A DNA stretch of 64,000 nucleotides from Paraburkholderia antibiotica (GCF_012927125.1 NZ_JABBFZ010000008.1:62001-126000); one strand, 5' to 3'. Positions 26,876 to 38,823 are shown, counted from the stretch's first letter. Notes: generated from the letters alone by a model not told the origin. Program-made: numbers and translations.

Positions 26876-28114
26876 TCAGCTCTTCGCTGCCGGTTTCGCC
26901 GCGGCCGCGCCGCCTTGAGCAGCCGACTTCGGCGCACTGCCGTTTGCATTCTGGCCGGCGTTTTCCGCGATGATGCGTGCGATTTCCGCATCGGCTTCCG
27001 CGCCGTACTTGTCGAAGACGTTGGTCTGGTAAGCCGTGTTCGACGCATTGCCGAGCTGGCCGCCGGTGTCGTCCTTGATGTTGACGTCGGCCTGCATCGA
27101 CAGACCGATGCGCAGCGGGTGCTTCTCGAGTTCCTGCGGATCGAGCGCGATGCGCACCGGCAGACGCTGCACCACCTTGATCCAGTTGCCGGTCGCGTTC
27201 TGCGCGGGCAGCAGCGAGAACGCCGAACCCGTGCCCGCCGAGAAGCCGACCACCTTGCCGTGGTACGGCACCGACGAACCGTACACGTCGGCCGTCAGTT
27301 CGACCGGCTGGCCGATGCGCATGTGCTTCAGCTGCACTTCCTTGAAGTTCGCGTCGACCCACACGTCATGCAGCGGCACGATCGCCATCAGCGGTGTGCC
27401 CGGCGACACGCGCTGGCCGACCTGCACCGAGCGCTTCGCGACATAACCGGTGACCGGCGCCGGCAGCGTATTGCGGGCGTGGTTCAGGTACGCGTCACGC
27501 ACTTTTGCGGCAGCGGCCTGCACGTTCGGGTGATCGGAGATCGTGGTGTTCGCGGTCAGTGCGTGGTTCGCGGCGAGCTGCTGTTTGGCGGCATCGAGCG
27601 CGGCCTGGGCGGTCTTTACCGTATCGCGTGCGTGCGAGATTTCTTCCAGCGACACCGCGCCGCTTTGCGCGACGGCCTCACGGCGCTTCAGGTCGTCCTG
27701 GGCGCGCGACAGATCCGCCTGACGGGCGACGACCTGCGCTTCGTACTGGCTGTCGTCGGCGAACAGGCCGCGCACCTGGCGCACCACCTGGGCGAGATTC
27801 GCTTCCGCCTGCTGGAGCGCGACGCGCGCGTCGGCCGGATCGAGCACGACGAGCGGATCGCCGGCCTTGACGATCTGCGTGTCGTCCGCGTTCACCGCGA
27901 TCACGGTGCCCGTGACCTGCGGCGTGATCTGCACGACGTTGCCGCTCACATAGGCGTCGTCGGTGTCTTCATGGAAGCGCGCGACGAGGAAATAGTACAG
28001 ACCGTACGCGACCGCGGCGATCAGGATCACGATGACGAGCAACGTCATCATGCGCTTGCGTTTGCCGTTATTCGCCGCTTGCGGTGGAGTGGCGGGCTGC
28101 TGGGGGGTGCTCAT
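26876..28114 (-). CDS. EmrA/HlyD-type efflux adaptor (membrane fusion protein)
   Basis: A 412-residue periplasmic adaptor with one N-terminal membrane helix (about 23-45). It then has a barrel-sandwich half (DTDDAYVSGNVVQITPQVTGTV in parts, and VKAGDPLVVLDPADARVAL), a helical hairpin (about 100-200), the second half (ARNTLPAPVTGYVAKRSVQVGQRVSPGTPL in parts) and a beta-barrel. It links the MFS pump to the outer-membrane channel. The C-terminus is an Ala/Lys-rich tail (from about 385) of no clear role. Second-to-last gene of the efflux operon. Confidence 0.9.
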   Translation of the reverse strand: MSTPQQPATPPQAANNGKRKRMMTLLVIVILIAAVAYGLYYFLVARFHEDTDDAYVSGNVVQITPQVTGTVIAVNADDTQIVKAGDPLVVLDPADARVALQQAEANLAQVVRQVRGLFADDSQYEAQVVARQADLSRAQDDLKRREAVAQSGAVSLEEISHARDTVKTAQAALDAAKQQLAANHALTANTTISDHPNVQAAAAKVRDAYLNHARNTLPAPVTGYVAKRSVQVGQRVSPGTPLMAIVPLHDVWVDANFKEVQLKHMRIGQPVELTADVYGSSVPYHGKVVGFSAGTGSAFSLLPAQNATGNWIKVVQRLPVRIALDPQELEKHPLRIGLSMQADVNIKDDTGGQLGNASNTAYQTNVFDKYGAEADAEIARIIAENAGQNANGSAPKSAAQGGAAAAKPAAKS

Positions 28115-28196
28115 TGATGTGCTCCGGGTTCTTTTGAACGTCGTCGTTTATTCGGGTATTCGTCGGTAGGCGGTTCGTTGGCGCGAGGGCGTCCGC

Positions 28197-29735
28197 TCAG
28201 TTCGCGGCGGTGCTCGTGGCCGCCTTCGCCGCGGTGCTCGTGCTCGCGGCTGCGGCCGATGCCGGGGCATCGGTCGGCACCACGAGACCGCTCTGGGTCG
28301 CGTCGAAACCGCCACCCAGCGCCTTGATCAGGCCGATCTGCAGATTGCGGCGGCGCATCTTCAGGCCGGTGACCGTCTGCTCGGCGGCGAGGCGGTTTTC
28401 GTCGGCGGTCAGCACCTGCAACTGCGGCGACAGACCCGCCTTGTAGCGGATCACGGCGAGCTGGTAGGCCTTGCTCGACGCCTCGAGCGCACGCTGTGCG
28501 TCGCCTTCCTGGCGGTCGATCGAGCGGATCGACGACACCTGCGTCGACACGTCCTGCAGCGCGTTGATCAACGTCTGGTTGTAGTTCGCGACGTCGAGGT
28601 CGAAGTCGGCGTAGCGGCCTTTCAACTGTGCGCGCAGCGCGCCGGCGTCGAAGAGCGGCAGGTGGATTGCCGGGCCGAACTGGATCTGGCGGCTCGACGC
28701 GGTCAGGAAGCGGCCCCAACCGAACGCGTCGAAGCCGAAGCCGGCCGCGAGGTTGACGTCCGGGAAGAATTCGGCCTTCGCTTCCTTGACGTCGTGCATC
28801 GCGGCTTCGACCTGCCAGCGCGCGGCGACGATGTCGGCGCGGCGCGACACGAGGTCGGCCGGAATGTTGTCCGGCAGCGTGACCGCGTTGCCGCCGGTGA
28901 GCACCGGCTTGTCGATCTGCAGGCCGCGGTCCGGACCCTTGCCGAGCAGCGCGCCCAGCTGGTAGCGCACCACCGTGATCTGGCCGTCGAGGTCGGTCAG
29001 GTTCGACTGGCTCGTCGCGATATTGCCGGTCGCGGTCTGCTTCTCGACGTTGGTGTCGAGGCCGGCCGTGACGCGGTCGTTCGTGATGCGGCCGATGTCC
29101 TGGCGGTTGGCGATTTCGCGCTGGGAGATCTCGCGGAACGCGTACAGCTGCGCGAGCTGGTTGTAGGTGCTCGCGACCGATGCCGCGAGCGTCACGCGTG
29201 CCTGCTGCATGTCGGCCTCGGCGGCCATTTTCTGCGACACGGCCTGGCCGAGCCGTTGACGGTTCTTGCCCCACAGGTCGAGATCCCACGACGCGCTGGC
29301 GAGCACGTTGTTTTCGCTATACCAGGAGCCGCCGTACGGAGGAGGGAACAGCGCATTCTCGGAGTACAGCTCGCGGGTCCACGAATACTTGAGATCGGCC
29401 TTCGGGAACAGCGCGGAGCGGGAGCTCTCGATATACGACGAGGCCTTCGCGAGCCGCGCCTGCGCCTGGGCGATCGACGGGCTGCCTTCGAGCGCTTCCT
29501 CGATCAGCCTGGGCAGTTGCGGATCGCCGAACTGGTTGGCCCAGTCGAGCGACGGCCACTGGCCGCCTTCGCCCGGCAGGCTCTGCGTCGACTCGTACTG
29601 CGTCGGCGCGGCGATCTGCTTGTCGCTTTTCATGCCGAAGTAGTTCGCGCACCCCGTAAGGGCGAGCGCCGTCACCGCGGCGGCGACAGCGGCCCGGCTC
29701 GGAAGCGCGGGCGCGGACAGGGAAAGGGATTTCAT
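28197..29735 (-). CDS. NodT/OprM-type outer-membrane efflux lipoprotein
   Basis: A 512-residue outer-membrane channel of the RND/EmrAB type. It has a lipoprotein signal peptide with lipobox LTGC (ALALTGCANYFG, Cys about 29) and two repeated OEP domains. Segments seen include WDLDLWGKNRQRLGQA, LAASVASTYNQLAQLYA and AVIRYKAGLSPQLQVL. The ATG at 29735 is chosen because the signal peptide starts there; an upstream extension to 29819 lacks one. The C-terminal tail after residue 480 is Ala/Ser/Thr low complexity. It lies between the MarR gene and the adaptor. Confidence 0.9.
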   Translation of the reverse strand: MKSLSLSAPALPSRAAVAAAVTALALTGCANYFGMKSDKQIAAPTQYESTQSLPGEGGQWPSLDWANQFGDPQLPRLIEEALEGSPSIAQAQARLAKASSYIESSRSALFPKADLKYSWTRELYSENALFPPPYGGSWYSENNVLASASWDLDLWGKNRQRLGQAVSQKMAAEADMQQARVTLAASVASTYNQLAQLYAFREISQREIANRQDIGRITNDRVTAGLDTNVEKQTATGNIATSQSNLTDLDGQITVVRYQLGALLGKGPDRGLQIDKPVLTGGNAVTLPDNIPADLVSRRADIVAARWQVEAAMHDVKEAKAEFFPDVNLAAGFGFDAFGWGRFLTASSRQIQFGPAIHLPLFDAGALRAQLKGRYADFDLDVANYNQTLINALQDVSTQVSSIRSIDRQEGDAQRALEASSKAYQLAVIRYKAGLSPQLQVLTADENRLAAEQTVTGLKMRRRNLQIGLIKALGGGFDATQSGLVVPTDAPASAAAASTSTAAKAATSTAAN

Positions 29736-29784
29736 CGCTCGACTCTTTGAGTGGAATGTAATGATGGACGCAGCAAGTAATTTC

Positions 29785-30300
29785 TTACGATTTGCTGTCG
29801 AAATTGCTTGCGGCATCACGGGATAGTCCCGTTTGTTCGCCGGAATTCACGAGCACGCGGCGCAGCATGCTCTTCAGGAAGCCCACTTCCTCGGGGGTAA
29901 AGCCGTTCAGCAGGCTGTCGAGTACGCCGTTGAAAATGCCCGGCATGCGGGCCGCGATCGCGTGACCTTCCGGCGTCAGCGCGAGGCGCACGACGCGCCG
30001 GTCTTCGTTGCTGCGCACCCGGGTGAGCAGCCCGCGCTTCTCGAGCCGGTCGATCAGACGCGTGACGGCGCTGGCATCGATGCCGTACTCGCGCGCCAGT
30101 TCGGCCGCGAGCAGGCATTTGCCGCTGGCCACCATGAACAGGATGCTGCCTTGCTGGCTGGTGATGCCGAGCTCGGCCATGCTGCGTTGTGTGACGAGGT
30201 TGGACAGTGTCGATTTCACCCGCGAGATGAGATAGCCGACGCTTTCTCCGAGCTGGTACTCGCTGAGGTCCGGCGTGGGTTCGTTGGACGGCTCCGTCAT
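29785..30300 (-). CDS. MarR-family regulator of the efflux operon
   Basis: A 171-residue winged-helix regulator. The DNA-binding core (about 50-110) shows GITSQQGSILFMVA, ELAREYGIDASAVTRLIDRLEKRGLL and RVRSNEDRRVVRLALTPEG in parts, the last being the MarR wing. It is the first gene of the operon, 49 bases before the channel gene, so it is probably an autorepressor released by a pump substrate. The ATG at 30300 is preferred to an upstream alternative at 30360, because the latter would overlap the promoter. Confidence 0.9.
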   Translation of the reverse strand: MTEPSNEPTPDLSEYQLGESVGYLISRVKSTLSNLVTQRSMAELGITSQQGSILFMVASGKCLLAAELAREYGIDASAVTRLIDRLEKRGLLTRVRSNEDRRVVRLALTPEGHAIAARMPGIFNGVLDSLLNGFTPEEVGFLKSMLRRVLVNSGEQTGLSRDAASNFDSKS

Positions 30301-30335
30301 GTTTCTCGTGCGAATGCAATGGTTGACTAGGCAGT

Positions 30336-30365
30336 AGTATAGTCGGCTGTTGATTGACACGACAA
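30336..30365 (-). promoter_or_regulatory. Promoter of the efflux operon
   Basis: Minus strand TTGTCG (30365-30360), 18-base spacer, TATACT (30341-30336). The start codon of the MarR gene is about 36 bases downstream of the -10. A MarR operator would be expected here, but no perfect palindrome was identified. Confidence 0.55.
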
Positions 30366-30520
30366 GCGTTATTACAGCTTAGGCAACGATTTTTTCGCCC
30401 TCAAGTAAGAAACGGGTACGGATTGCCGTAGGACGCAGCGGGGCGGGCGATCGGCGGCGAGCGGCCGAGCCGGGGTGGAAGGCGGTCTATCCGGGAATAC
30501 CAGAAAGCATCATCTTCCCG

Positions 30521-30529
30521 TGCTATAAT
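30521..30529 (+). promoter_or_regulatory. Extended -10 promoter for typA
   Basis: TGCTATAAT (30521-30529) is a perfect extended -10. No convincing -35 is seen 17 bases upstream. It implies a leader of about 110 bases. Confidence 0.55.
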
Positions 30530-30648
30530 GTTGGGTTCCCAAAAGTGCGCTTTGGGCTAGTCGTGATTGGGCTTGTCGTGGTTTATCTCCCCAACCAGCA
30601 TCAGCAGGCGGCAGCAAGCGGCGCACTCCAACTGTCTTCAGGTTTCCT

Positions 30649-32472
<1,824 letters not shown>

Positions 32473-32896
32473 GCAGATCGCGAGCCTGTCTGAATAGCAG
32501 CATCGGAAGCCACCTTCGGGTGGCTTCGTCATTTCTGGCGCATCAAAAACGATGACGTTGCAGCGGGACGCGTGGACGCCGGTTTCCCCAGAGGCAATGC
32601 CGCGCGTCCGCGGTCAGTCCGCTCATCCTCCGCCCATTCCCCCATTTCCGACAGAACACTGTTGCACGCTGCGAAGAGGTGCTCGATGGCCCCTGAAACG
32701 CCCGCCCTTACGGGCATTTGCGCCTATGCTGTTCGCTATCTGGGCTATTCGTTCTGTGCTATGCTCCCGGGTGCAAAGTTTTAGGTCCTTCCAAGCAAGA
32801 CTTGATTCGCGCAATCCGCTAAACGGTCAGGCCGTGTCGCGGAAGGTTCTGTAACCCGCTATTTCTCGAGAAGCTCGAAGAAAGGTGAGCGTAAAA
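32473..32896. other. Intergenic region between typA and sucA
   Basis: 424 bases. Begins with the typA terminator. A TGCTATGCT extended -10-like element at 32757-32765 could start the sucA transcript, without a clear -35. No gene is supported. Confidence 0.4.
32506..32534 (+). terminator. Terminator after typA
   Basis: Stem GAAGCCACC (32506-32514) with GGTGGCTTC (32519-32527) closing a TTCG tetraloop, followed by a weak T-rich tail GTCATTTCT. Confidence 0.7.
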
Positions 32897-35758
32897 ATGA
32901 TGAAGCAATTCCAGTCGAACTCTTATCTGTTCGGCGGCAATGCTCCGTACGTTGAAGAAATGTACGAAGCGTACCTCGACAATCCGGCTTCGGTGCCCGA
33001 TACGTGGCGCAGCTATTTTGATGCGCTGCAAAACGTACCTGCATCGGATGGCAGCAACGCCAACGACGTGGCCCACGGCCCGATCGTCGAATCGTTTGCC
33101 CAGCGCGCCAAGGCCAATGCCTTCCTGCCGCGTGCCACGGCCGGCGGCGAGGACCTCGCTACCGCCCGCAAACAGGTCTACGTCCAGTCCCTCATCGGCG
33201 CATATCGCTTCCTCGGCTCGCAATGGGCCAATCTCGATCCTCTGAAGCGCCGCGAACGTCCCGCGATCCCCGAACTTGAACCCGCGTTCTACGACTTCAC
33301 CGAAGCCGACATGGACCAGGAGTTCAGCGCAACGAATCTGTACTTCGGGTTCGAGCGCGGCACGCTGCGCGACATCGTCAAGGCACTGCGCGACACGTAC
33401 TGCGGCACGATCGGCGCCGAGTACATGTACATCAGCGATCCGGAGCAGAAGCGCTGGTGGAAGGAACGCCTCGAATCGATCCGTTCGACGCCGAACTTCA
33501 GCAACGACAAGAAGAAGCACATCCTGAACCGCCTGACGGCCGCCGAAGGCCTCGAGCGTTTCCTGCACACCAAGTACGTCGGTCAGAAGCGCTTCTCGCT
33601 GGAAGGCGGCGAGAGCTTCATCGCGTCGATGGACGAAGTGGTGCGTCACGCTGGCGCCAACGGCGTCCAGGAAATCGTCATCGGCATGGCTCACCGTGGC
33701 CGTCTGAATGTGCTGGTCAACACGCTCGGCAAGATGCCGGCTGACCTGTTCGCCGAATTCGAAGGCAAGCACGTCGACGATCTGCCGGCTGGCGACGTGA
33801 AATACCACAAGGGCTTCTCGTCGGACGTCTCGACGGAAGGCGGCCCGGTTCACCTGTCGCTCGCGTTCAACCCGTCGCACCTCGAAATCGTCAACCCGGT
33901 GGTCGAAGGTTCGGCGAAGGCACGTATGGATCGCCGCGGCGACGAAGACGGCCTGCAGGTGCTGCCGGTGCAGATCCACGGCGACGCGGCTTTCGCGGGC
34001 CAGGGCGTCGTGATGGAAACGCTGAACCTCGCGCAAACGCGCGGTTACGGCACGCACGGCACGCTGCACATCGTCATCAACAACCAGATCGGCTTCACGA
34101 CGTCGGACCCGCGCGATTCGCGCTCCACGTTGTACTGCTCGGACGTCGTCAAGATGATCGAAGCGCCGGTGCTGCACGTGAACGGTGACGATCCCGAAGC
34201 GGTCGTGCTGGCTACGCAAATGGCTATCGACTTCCGGATGCAGTTCCACAAGGACGTCGTCGTCGACATCGTCTGCTTCCGCAAGCTGGGTCACAACGAG
34301 CAGGACACGCCGGCGGTCACGCAGCCGCTGATGTACAAGACCATCGCCAAGCACCCGGGCACGCGCGCGCTGTACGCTGAAAAGCTGGTGCAGCAGGGCG
34401 TGATCACGGCGGAAGAAGGCGACGAATTCGTCAAGGCCTACCGCAAGGCGATGGACGAAGGTCACCACACGGTCGATCCGGTGCTCTCGAACTACAAGAG
34501 CAAGTACGCGGTCGACTGGGTTCCGTTCCTGAACCGCAAGTGGACCGACGCAGCCGACACGGCTGTGCCGCTCGCCGAACTGAAGCGCCTTGCTGAGCGC
34601 ATCACGACGGTGCCGGAAAACTTCAAGGTTCACCCGCTCGTCGAGCGTGTGATCAACGACCGTCGCGCGATGGGCCGCGGCGAAGCCAAGCTCGACTGGG
34701 GCATGGGCGAACACCTCGCGTTCGCGTCGCTGGTCGCGTCGGGCTACGCGGTGCGCCTGACCGGTCAGGATTCGGGCCGCGGCACGTTCACGCACCGTCA
34801 CGCGGTGCTGCACGATCAGAACCGCGAACGCTGGAACGACGGCACCTACGTGCCGCTGCAGAACATCGCCGAAGGTCAGGCGAAGTTCACGGTGATCGAC
34901 TCGGTGCTGTCGGAAGAAGCGGTGCTCGGCTTCGAATACGGCTACTCGACCGCTGAACCGAACACGTTCGTCGCGTGGGAAGCGCAGTTCGGCGACTTCG
35001 TGAACGGCGCGCAAGTCGTGATCGACCAGTTCATCTCGTCGGGCGAAGTGAAGTGGGGCCGCGTGTCGGGCCTGACCATGCTGCTGCCGCACGGCTACGA
35101 AGGCCAGGGTCCGGAGCACTCGTCGGCGCGTATCGAGCGTTTCCTGCAACTGTGCGCAGACCACAACATGCAGGTCGTTCAGCCGACCACGCCGGCGCAG
35201 ATCTTCCACCTGCTGCGTCGCCAGATGATCCGCCTGTTCCGCAAGCCGCTGATCGTCGCTACGCCGAAGTCGCTGCTGCGCCACAAGGAAGCGGTGTCGG
35301 ATCTGTCGGAACTGGCGAAGGGTTCGTTCCAGCCGGTGCTCGGCGAAACCGACGAGTCGATCGACGCGAAGAAGGTCAAGCGCGTGATCGCCTGCTCGGG
35401 CCGCGTGTACTACGACCTCGTCGCGCATCGCCGCGAAGCGAAGGCGAACGACGTCGCGATCATCCGTATCGAACAGCTCTATCCGTTCGCGCATAAGCAG
35501 TTCGAAGCGGAAATGAAGAAGTACGACAACGCGACCGAAGTGGTGTGGGTTCAGGACGAGCCGCAGAATCAGGGCCCGTGGTTCTACATCGAGCACCATC
35601 TGAAGGAAGGCATGAAGGACGGGCAGAAGCTGGCGTACAGCGGCCGTCCGGCTTCGGCCTCGCCGGCAGTCGGCTACTACGCGAAGCACTACGAGCAGCA
35701 GAAGGCGCTGGTCGAAGGCGCTTTCGGCCGCCTCAAGAGCGCGTCGATCGCCAAGTAA
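32897..35758 (+). CDS. sucA: 2-oxoglutarate dehydrogenase E1 component
   Basis: The thiamine-diphosphate-dependent decarboxylase of the 2-oxoglutarate dehydrogenase complex (TCA cycle). The protein is 953 residues. The N-terminal segment SNSYLFGGNAPYVEEMYEAY, given in parts, binds E2. The core includes GMAHRGRLNVLVNTLGK, FNPSHLEIVNPVVEG and GYGTHGTLHIVINNQIGF, and the C-terminal half the GQDSGRGTFTHRH motif. The ATG at 32897 follows AAAGGTGAG with a 7-base spacing; a GTG at 32885 is an alternative. First gene of sucA-sucB-lpdA. Confidence 0.97.
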   Translation: MMKQFQSNSYLFGGNAPYVEEMYEAYLDNPASVPDTWRSYFDALQNVPASDGSNANDVAHGPIVESFAQRAKANAFLPRATAGGEDLATARKQVYVQSLIGAYRFLGSQWANLDPLKRRERPAIPELEPAFYDFTEADMDQEFSATNLYFGFERGTLRDIVKALRDTYCGTIGAEYMYISDPEQKRWWKERLESIRSTPNFSNDKKKHILNRLTAAEGLERFLHTKYVGQKRFSLEGGESFIASMDEVVRHAGANGVQEIVIGMAHRGRLNVLVNTLGKMPADLFAEFEGKHVDDLPAGDVKYHKGFSSDVSTEGGPVHLSLAFNPSHLEIVNPVVEGSAKARMDRRGDEDGLQVLPVQIHGDAAFAGQGVVMETLNLAQTRGYGTHGTLHIVINNQIGFTTSDPRDSRSTLYCSDVVKMIEAPVLHVNGDDPEAVVLATQMAIDFRMQFHKDVVVDIVCFRKLGHNEQDTPAVTQPLMYKTIAKHPGTRALYAEKLVQQGVITAEEGDEFVKAYRKAMDEGHHTVDPVLSNYKSKYAVDWVPFLNRKWTDAADTAVPLAELKRLAERITTVPENFKVHPLVERVINDRRAMGRGEAKLDWGMGEHLAFASLVASGYAVRLTGQDSGRGTFTHRHAVLHDQNRERWNDGTYVPLQNIAEGQAKFTVIDSVLSEEAVLGFEYGYSTAEPNTFVAWEAQFGDFVNGAQVVIDQFISSGEVKWGRVSGLTMLLPHGYEGQGPEHSSARIERFLQLCADHNMQVVQPTTPAQIFHLLRRQMIRLFRKPLIVATPKSLLRHKEAVSDLSELAKGSFQPVLGETDESIDAKKVKRVIACSGRVYYDLVAHRREAKANDVAIIRIEQLYPFAHKQFEAEMKKYDNATEVVWVQDEPQNQGPWFYIEHHLKEGMKDGQKLAYSGRPASASPAVGYYAKHYEQQKALVEGAFGRLKSASIAK

Positions 35759-35900
35759 GGAAAACAGACGAGCCGGGAAAGCGCCGAGCGCTTTCCCGCG
35801 CCACGCCTGAGGAGCCAATCAGGGCTCAGGCGCGGCGCGCAGGGTTCGCAGGCGGTCGCAAGGAAGCACCGTCACCCGATACGTATTCAGGATACTCATA

Positions 35901-37166
35901 ATGGCTATTGTTGAAGTCAAGGTTCCCCAGCTCTCCGAGTCGGTCTCGGAAGCGACCATGCTGCAGTGGAAGAAGAAGCCGGGCGAAGCTGTCGCTCAGG
36001 ACGAAATCCTCATCGAAATCGAGACCGACAAGGTCGTGCTCGAAGTGCCGGCACCGTCAGCAGGCGTGCTCGCGCAAGTCATCTCGAACGACGGCGACAC
36101 GGTCGTCGCCGATCAGGTGATCGCGAAGATCGACACCGAAGGCAAGGCAGGCGCTGCTGCTGTCGAAGCTGAAGTGAAGCCGGCTCCGGTTGCTGCAGTT
36201 GCTGCTGCACCGGCCGCTGCTGCCGCCGCAACGGGTTCGAGCACCGCTGCTTCGCCCGCTGCCGGCAAGCTGATGGCCGAGCAGGGCCTGGGCGCTGGCG
36301 ACGTCGCCGGCACGGGCCGCGATGGCCGCATCACGAAGGGCGATGTGCTCGCTGCAGGCGCTCCGGCTGCCAAGGCTGCACCGGCTCCGGCTGCCGCACC
36401 GAAGGCTGCAAAGCCGTCGCTGCCGGACGTCAAGGCACCGGCATCGGCCGACCAGTGGCTGAAGGACCGTCCGGAACAGCGCGTGCCGATGTCGCGTCTG
36501 CGTGCGCGTATCGCCGAGCGTCTGCTCGAGTCGCAGCAAACCAACGCCATCCTCACGACGTTCAACGAAGTGAACATGGCGCCGGTGATGGATCTGCGCA
36601 ACAAGTACAAGGACAAGTTCGAGAAGGAACATGGCGTGAAGCTCGGCTTCATGTCGTTCTTCGTGAAGGCGGCTGTGCACGCGCTGAAGAAGTTCCCGCT
36701 CGTGAACGCGTCGATCGACGGTAACGACATTGTCTATCACGGCTACTTCGACATCGGTATCGCGGTCGGTTCGCCGCGTGGCCTGGTGGTGCCGATCCTG
36801 CGCAATGCGGATCAACTGAGCCTCGCCGACATCGAGAAGAAGATCGCCGAATTCGGCCAGAAGGCGAAGGACGGCAAGCTGTCGATCGAAGAAATGACCG
36901 GTGGTACGTTCTCGATCTCGAACGGCGGCGTGTTCGGCTCGATGCTGTCGACCCCGATCATCAACCCGCCGCAGTCCGCGATTCTCGGCGTGCACGCCAC
37001 CAAGGAACGCGCTGTGGTCGAAAACGGCCAGATCGTGATTCGCCCGATGAACTACCTCGCGCTGTCGTACGACCACCGTATCATCGACGGCCGCGAAGCG
37101 GTGCTGTCGCTGGTCGCGATGAAGGACGCGCTGGAAGATCCGGCACGCCTGCTGCTCGACCTGTAA
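35901..37166 (+). CDS. sucB: Dihydrolipoyl succinyltransferase (E2 of 2-oxoglutarate dehydrogenase)
   Basis: E2 core enzyme, 421 residues, which passes the succinyl group from lipoate to CoA. It has one lipoyl domain (1-75) with lipoylated Lys44 in EIETDKVVLEVP, an Ala/Pro linker, a peripheral-subunit binding domain (about 115-150), a second Ala/Pro linker, and the catalytic domain ending in SYDHRIIDGREAV with His392 and Asp396. It lies 142 bases after sucA. AGGA about 8 bases upstream supports the ATG. Confidence 0.97.
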   Translation: MAIVEVKVPQLSESVSEATMLQWKKKPGEAVAQDEILIEIETDKVVLEVPAPSAGVLAQVISNDGDTVVADQVIAKIDTEGKAGAAAVEAEVKPAPVAAVAAAPAAAAAATGSSTAASPAAGKLMAEQGLGAGDVAGTGRDGRITKGDVLAAGAPAAKAAPAPAAAPKAAKPSLPDVKAPASADQWLKDRPEQRVPMSRLRARIAERLLESQQTNAILTTFNEVNMAPVMDLRNKYKDKFEKEHGVKLGFMSFFVKAAVHALKKFPLVNASIDGNDIVYHGYFDIGIAVGSPRGLVVPILRNADQLSLADIEKKIAEFGQKAKDGKLSIEEMTGGTFSISNGGVFGSMLSTPIINPPQSAILGVHATKERAVVENGQIVIRPMNYLALSYDHRIIDGREAVLSLVAMKDALEDPARLLLDL

Positions 37167-37304
37167 GCGCACGTTCCACCGACACCGGCCTGCGTTGTAC
37201 GCGTGCCGGCGTCATCCGTAGCACGTCTTTAGCATTCCGCAGTACAGGAACGGCGCGCGCCACCCAGAGTGGCCCTGCGCCGTTCCGCCATCAAAGGGAT
37301 TGTC

Positions 37305-38735
37305 ATGTCCAAAGAATTTGACGTCGTCGTGATCGGCGCAGGCCCCGGCGGTTATATCGCCGCTATCCGCGCAGCGCAGCTCGGCAAGACCGTCGCATGT
37401 ATCGAAAAGTGGAAGAACCCGGCCGGCGCGCTGAAGCTCGGCGGCACCTGCCTGAACGTCGGCTGCATTCCGTCGAAGGCGCTGCTCGCGTCGTCGGAAG
37501 AGTTTGAAAACGCATCGCATCACCTCGCCGACCACGGCATTTCGGTGGGCGACGTGACGGTCGATATCTCGAAGATGATGGCCCGCAAGGACGGCATCGT
37601 CGAGAAGATGACCAAGGGCATCGAATTCCTGTTCCGCAAGAACAAGATCACGTGGCTCAAGGGCCATGGCAAGTTCACCGGCAAGACGGACGCCGGCGTG
37701 CAGATCGAAGTGAGCGGCGAAGGCGAAACCGAAGTCGTCACGGCAAAGAACGTGATCATCGCGACGGGTTCGAAGGCGCGTCATCTGCCGGGCATGCCGG
37801 TCGACAACAAGATCGTCGCCGACAACGAAGGCGCACTGAGCTTCGAATCCGCACCGAAGAAGCTGGCCGTGATCGGCGCCGGCGTGATCGGTCTGGAACT
37901 CGGTTCGGTGTGGCGTCGCCTCGGCGCGGAAGTGACCGTGCTCGAAGCGCTGCCGGAATTCCTCGGCGCGGCTGACCAGGCGCTGTCGAAGGAAGCGGCC
38001 AAGCAGTTCAAGAAGCAGGGTCTCGACATCCACGTCGGCGTCAAGGTCGGCGAAGTGAAGACGACCGACAACAGCGTGACGATCGCCTACACGGACAAGG
38101 ACGGCAACGCGCAGACGCTCGAAGCCGACCGCCTGATCGTGTCGGTCGGCCGCGTGCCGAACACCGACAACCTCGGCCTCGAAGCGATTGGCCTGAAGGC
38201 CAACGAGCGTGGCTTCATCGACGTGGACGACCACTGCGCGACGGCCGTGCCGAACGTGTACGCGATCGGCGACGTGGTGCGTGGCCCGATGCTTGCGCAC
38301 AAGGCTGAAGACGAAGGCGTGCTGGTCGCGGAAGTGATCGACGGCCAGAAGCCGCACATCGACTACAACTGCATTCCGTGGGTGATCTACACCGAACCGG
38401 AAATCGCATGGGTCGGCAAGACCGAGCAGCAACTGAAGGCCGAAGGCCGCGAGATCAAGACGGGCCAGTTCCCGTTCATGGCGAACGGTCGCGCGCTCGG
38501 TATCGCGAAGGCAGACGGTTTCGTCAAGATGATCGCCGACGCGAAGACCGACGAACTGCTCGGCGTGCACATTATCTCGGCCAACGCATCGGACCTGATC
38601 GCGGAAGCCGTGGTGGCGATGGAGTTCAAGGCGGCGTCGGAGGACATCGGCCGGATCTGCCATCCGCACCCGTCGCTGTCGGAAGTCATGCGCGAAGCGG
38701 CACTCGCCGTCGACAAGCGCGCGCTGAACATGTAA
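37305..38735 (+). CDS. lpdA: Dihydrolipoyl dehydrogenase (E3)
   Basis: FAD enzyme that reoxidises lipoamide in 2-oxo acid dehydrogenase complexes, 476 residues. FAD-binding GAGPGGY (11-17), redox-active disulfide Cys49 and Cys54 in GGTCLNVGCIPSK, NAD-binding GAGVIGLELGSVW, and the catalytic pair His455/Glu460 in HPHPSLSE. The ATG at 37305 has AAAGGGAT upstream. Third gene of the cluster; it ends at a strong terminator. Confidence 0.97.
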   Translation: MSKEFDVVVIGAGPGGYIAAIRAAQLGKTVACIEKWKNPAGALKLGGTCLNVGCIPSKALLASSEEFENASHHLADHGISVGDVTVDISKMMARKDGIVEKMTKGIEFLFRKNKITWLKGHGKFTGKTDAGVQIEVSGEGETEVVTAKNVIIATGSKARHLPGMPVDNKIVADNEGALSFESAPKKLAVIGAGVIGLELGSVWRRLGAEVTVLEALPEFLGAADQALSKEAAKQFKKQGLDIHVGVKVGEVKTTDNSVTIAYTDKDGNAQTLEADRLIVSVGRVPNTDNLGLEAIGLKANERGFIDVDDHCATAVPNVYAIGDVVRGPMLAHKAEDEGVLVAEVIDGQKPHIDYNCIPWVIYTEPEIAWVGKTEQQLKAEGREIKTGQFPFMANGRALGIAKADGFVKMIADAKTDELLGVHIISANASDLIAEAVVAMEFKAASEDIGRICHPHPSLSEVMREAALAVDKRALNM

Positions 38736-38772
38736 TCGCGCACGCCTGACTGAACGCAACCTTGGCATCACC

Positions 38773-38812
38773 AAAGGCGGGCGGGGTTCAATCCCTCCCG
38801 CCTTTCTTTTTT
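38773..38812 (+). terminator. Terminator after lpdA, abutting zapE
   Basis: Stem AAAGGCGGG (38773-38781) with CCCGCCTTT (38797-38805), followed by CTTTTTT. The tail ends only 11 bases before the zapE start codon. Confidence 0.88.
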
Positions 38813-38823
38813 GCAGCAACACG

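Larger units (their letters stand above)
30301..30648. other. Divergent promoter region between marR-type gene and typA
   Basis: 348 bases. Holds the efflux-operon promoter (30336-30365) and an extended -10 for typA (30521-30529). No gene. Confidence 0.5.

Noticed and set aside
32819..35818. 999-codon minus-strand open frame opposite sucA
   Set aside because: Shadow of a strongly conserved gene; low-complexity Arg/Val/His composition and no start signals.
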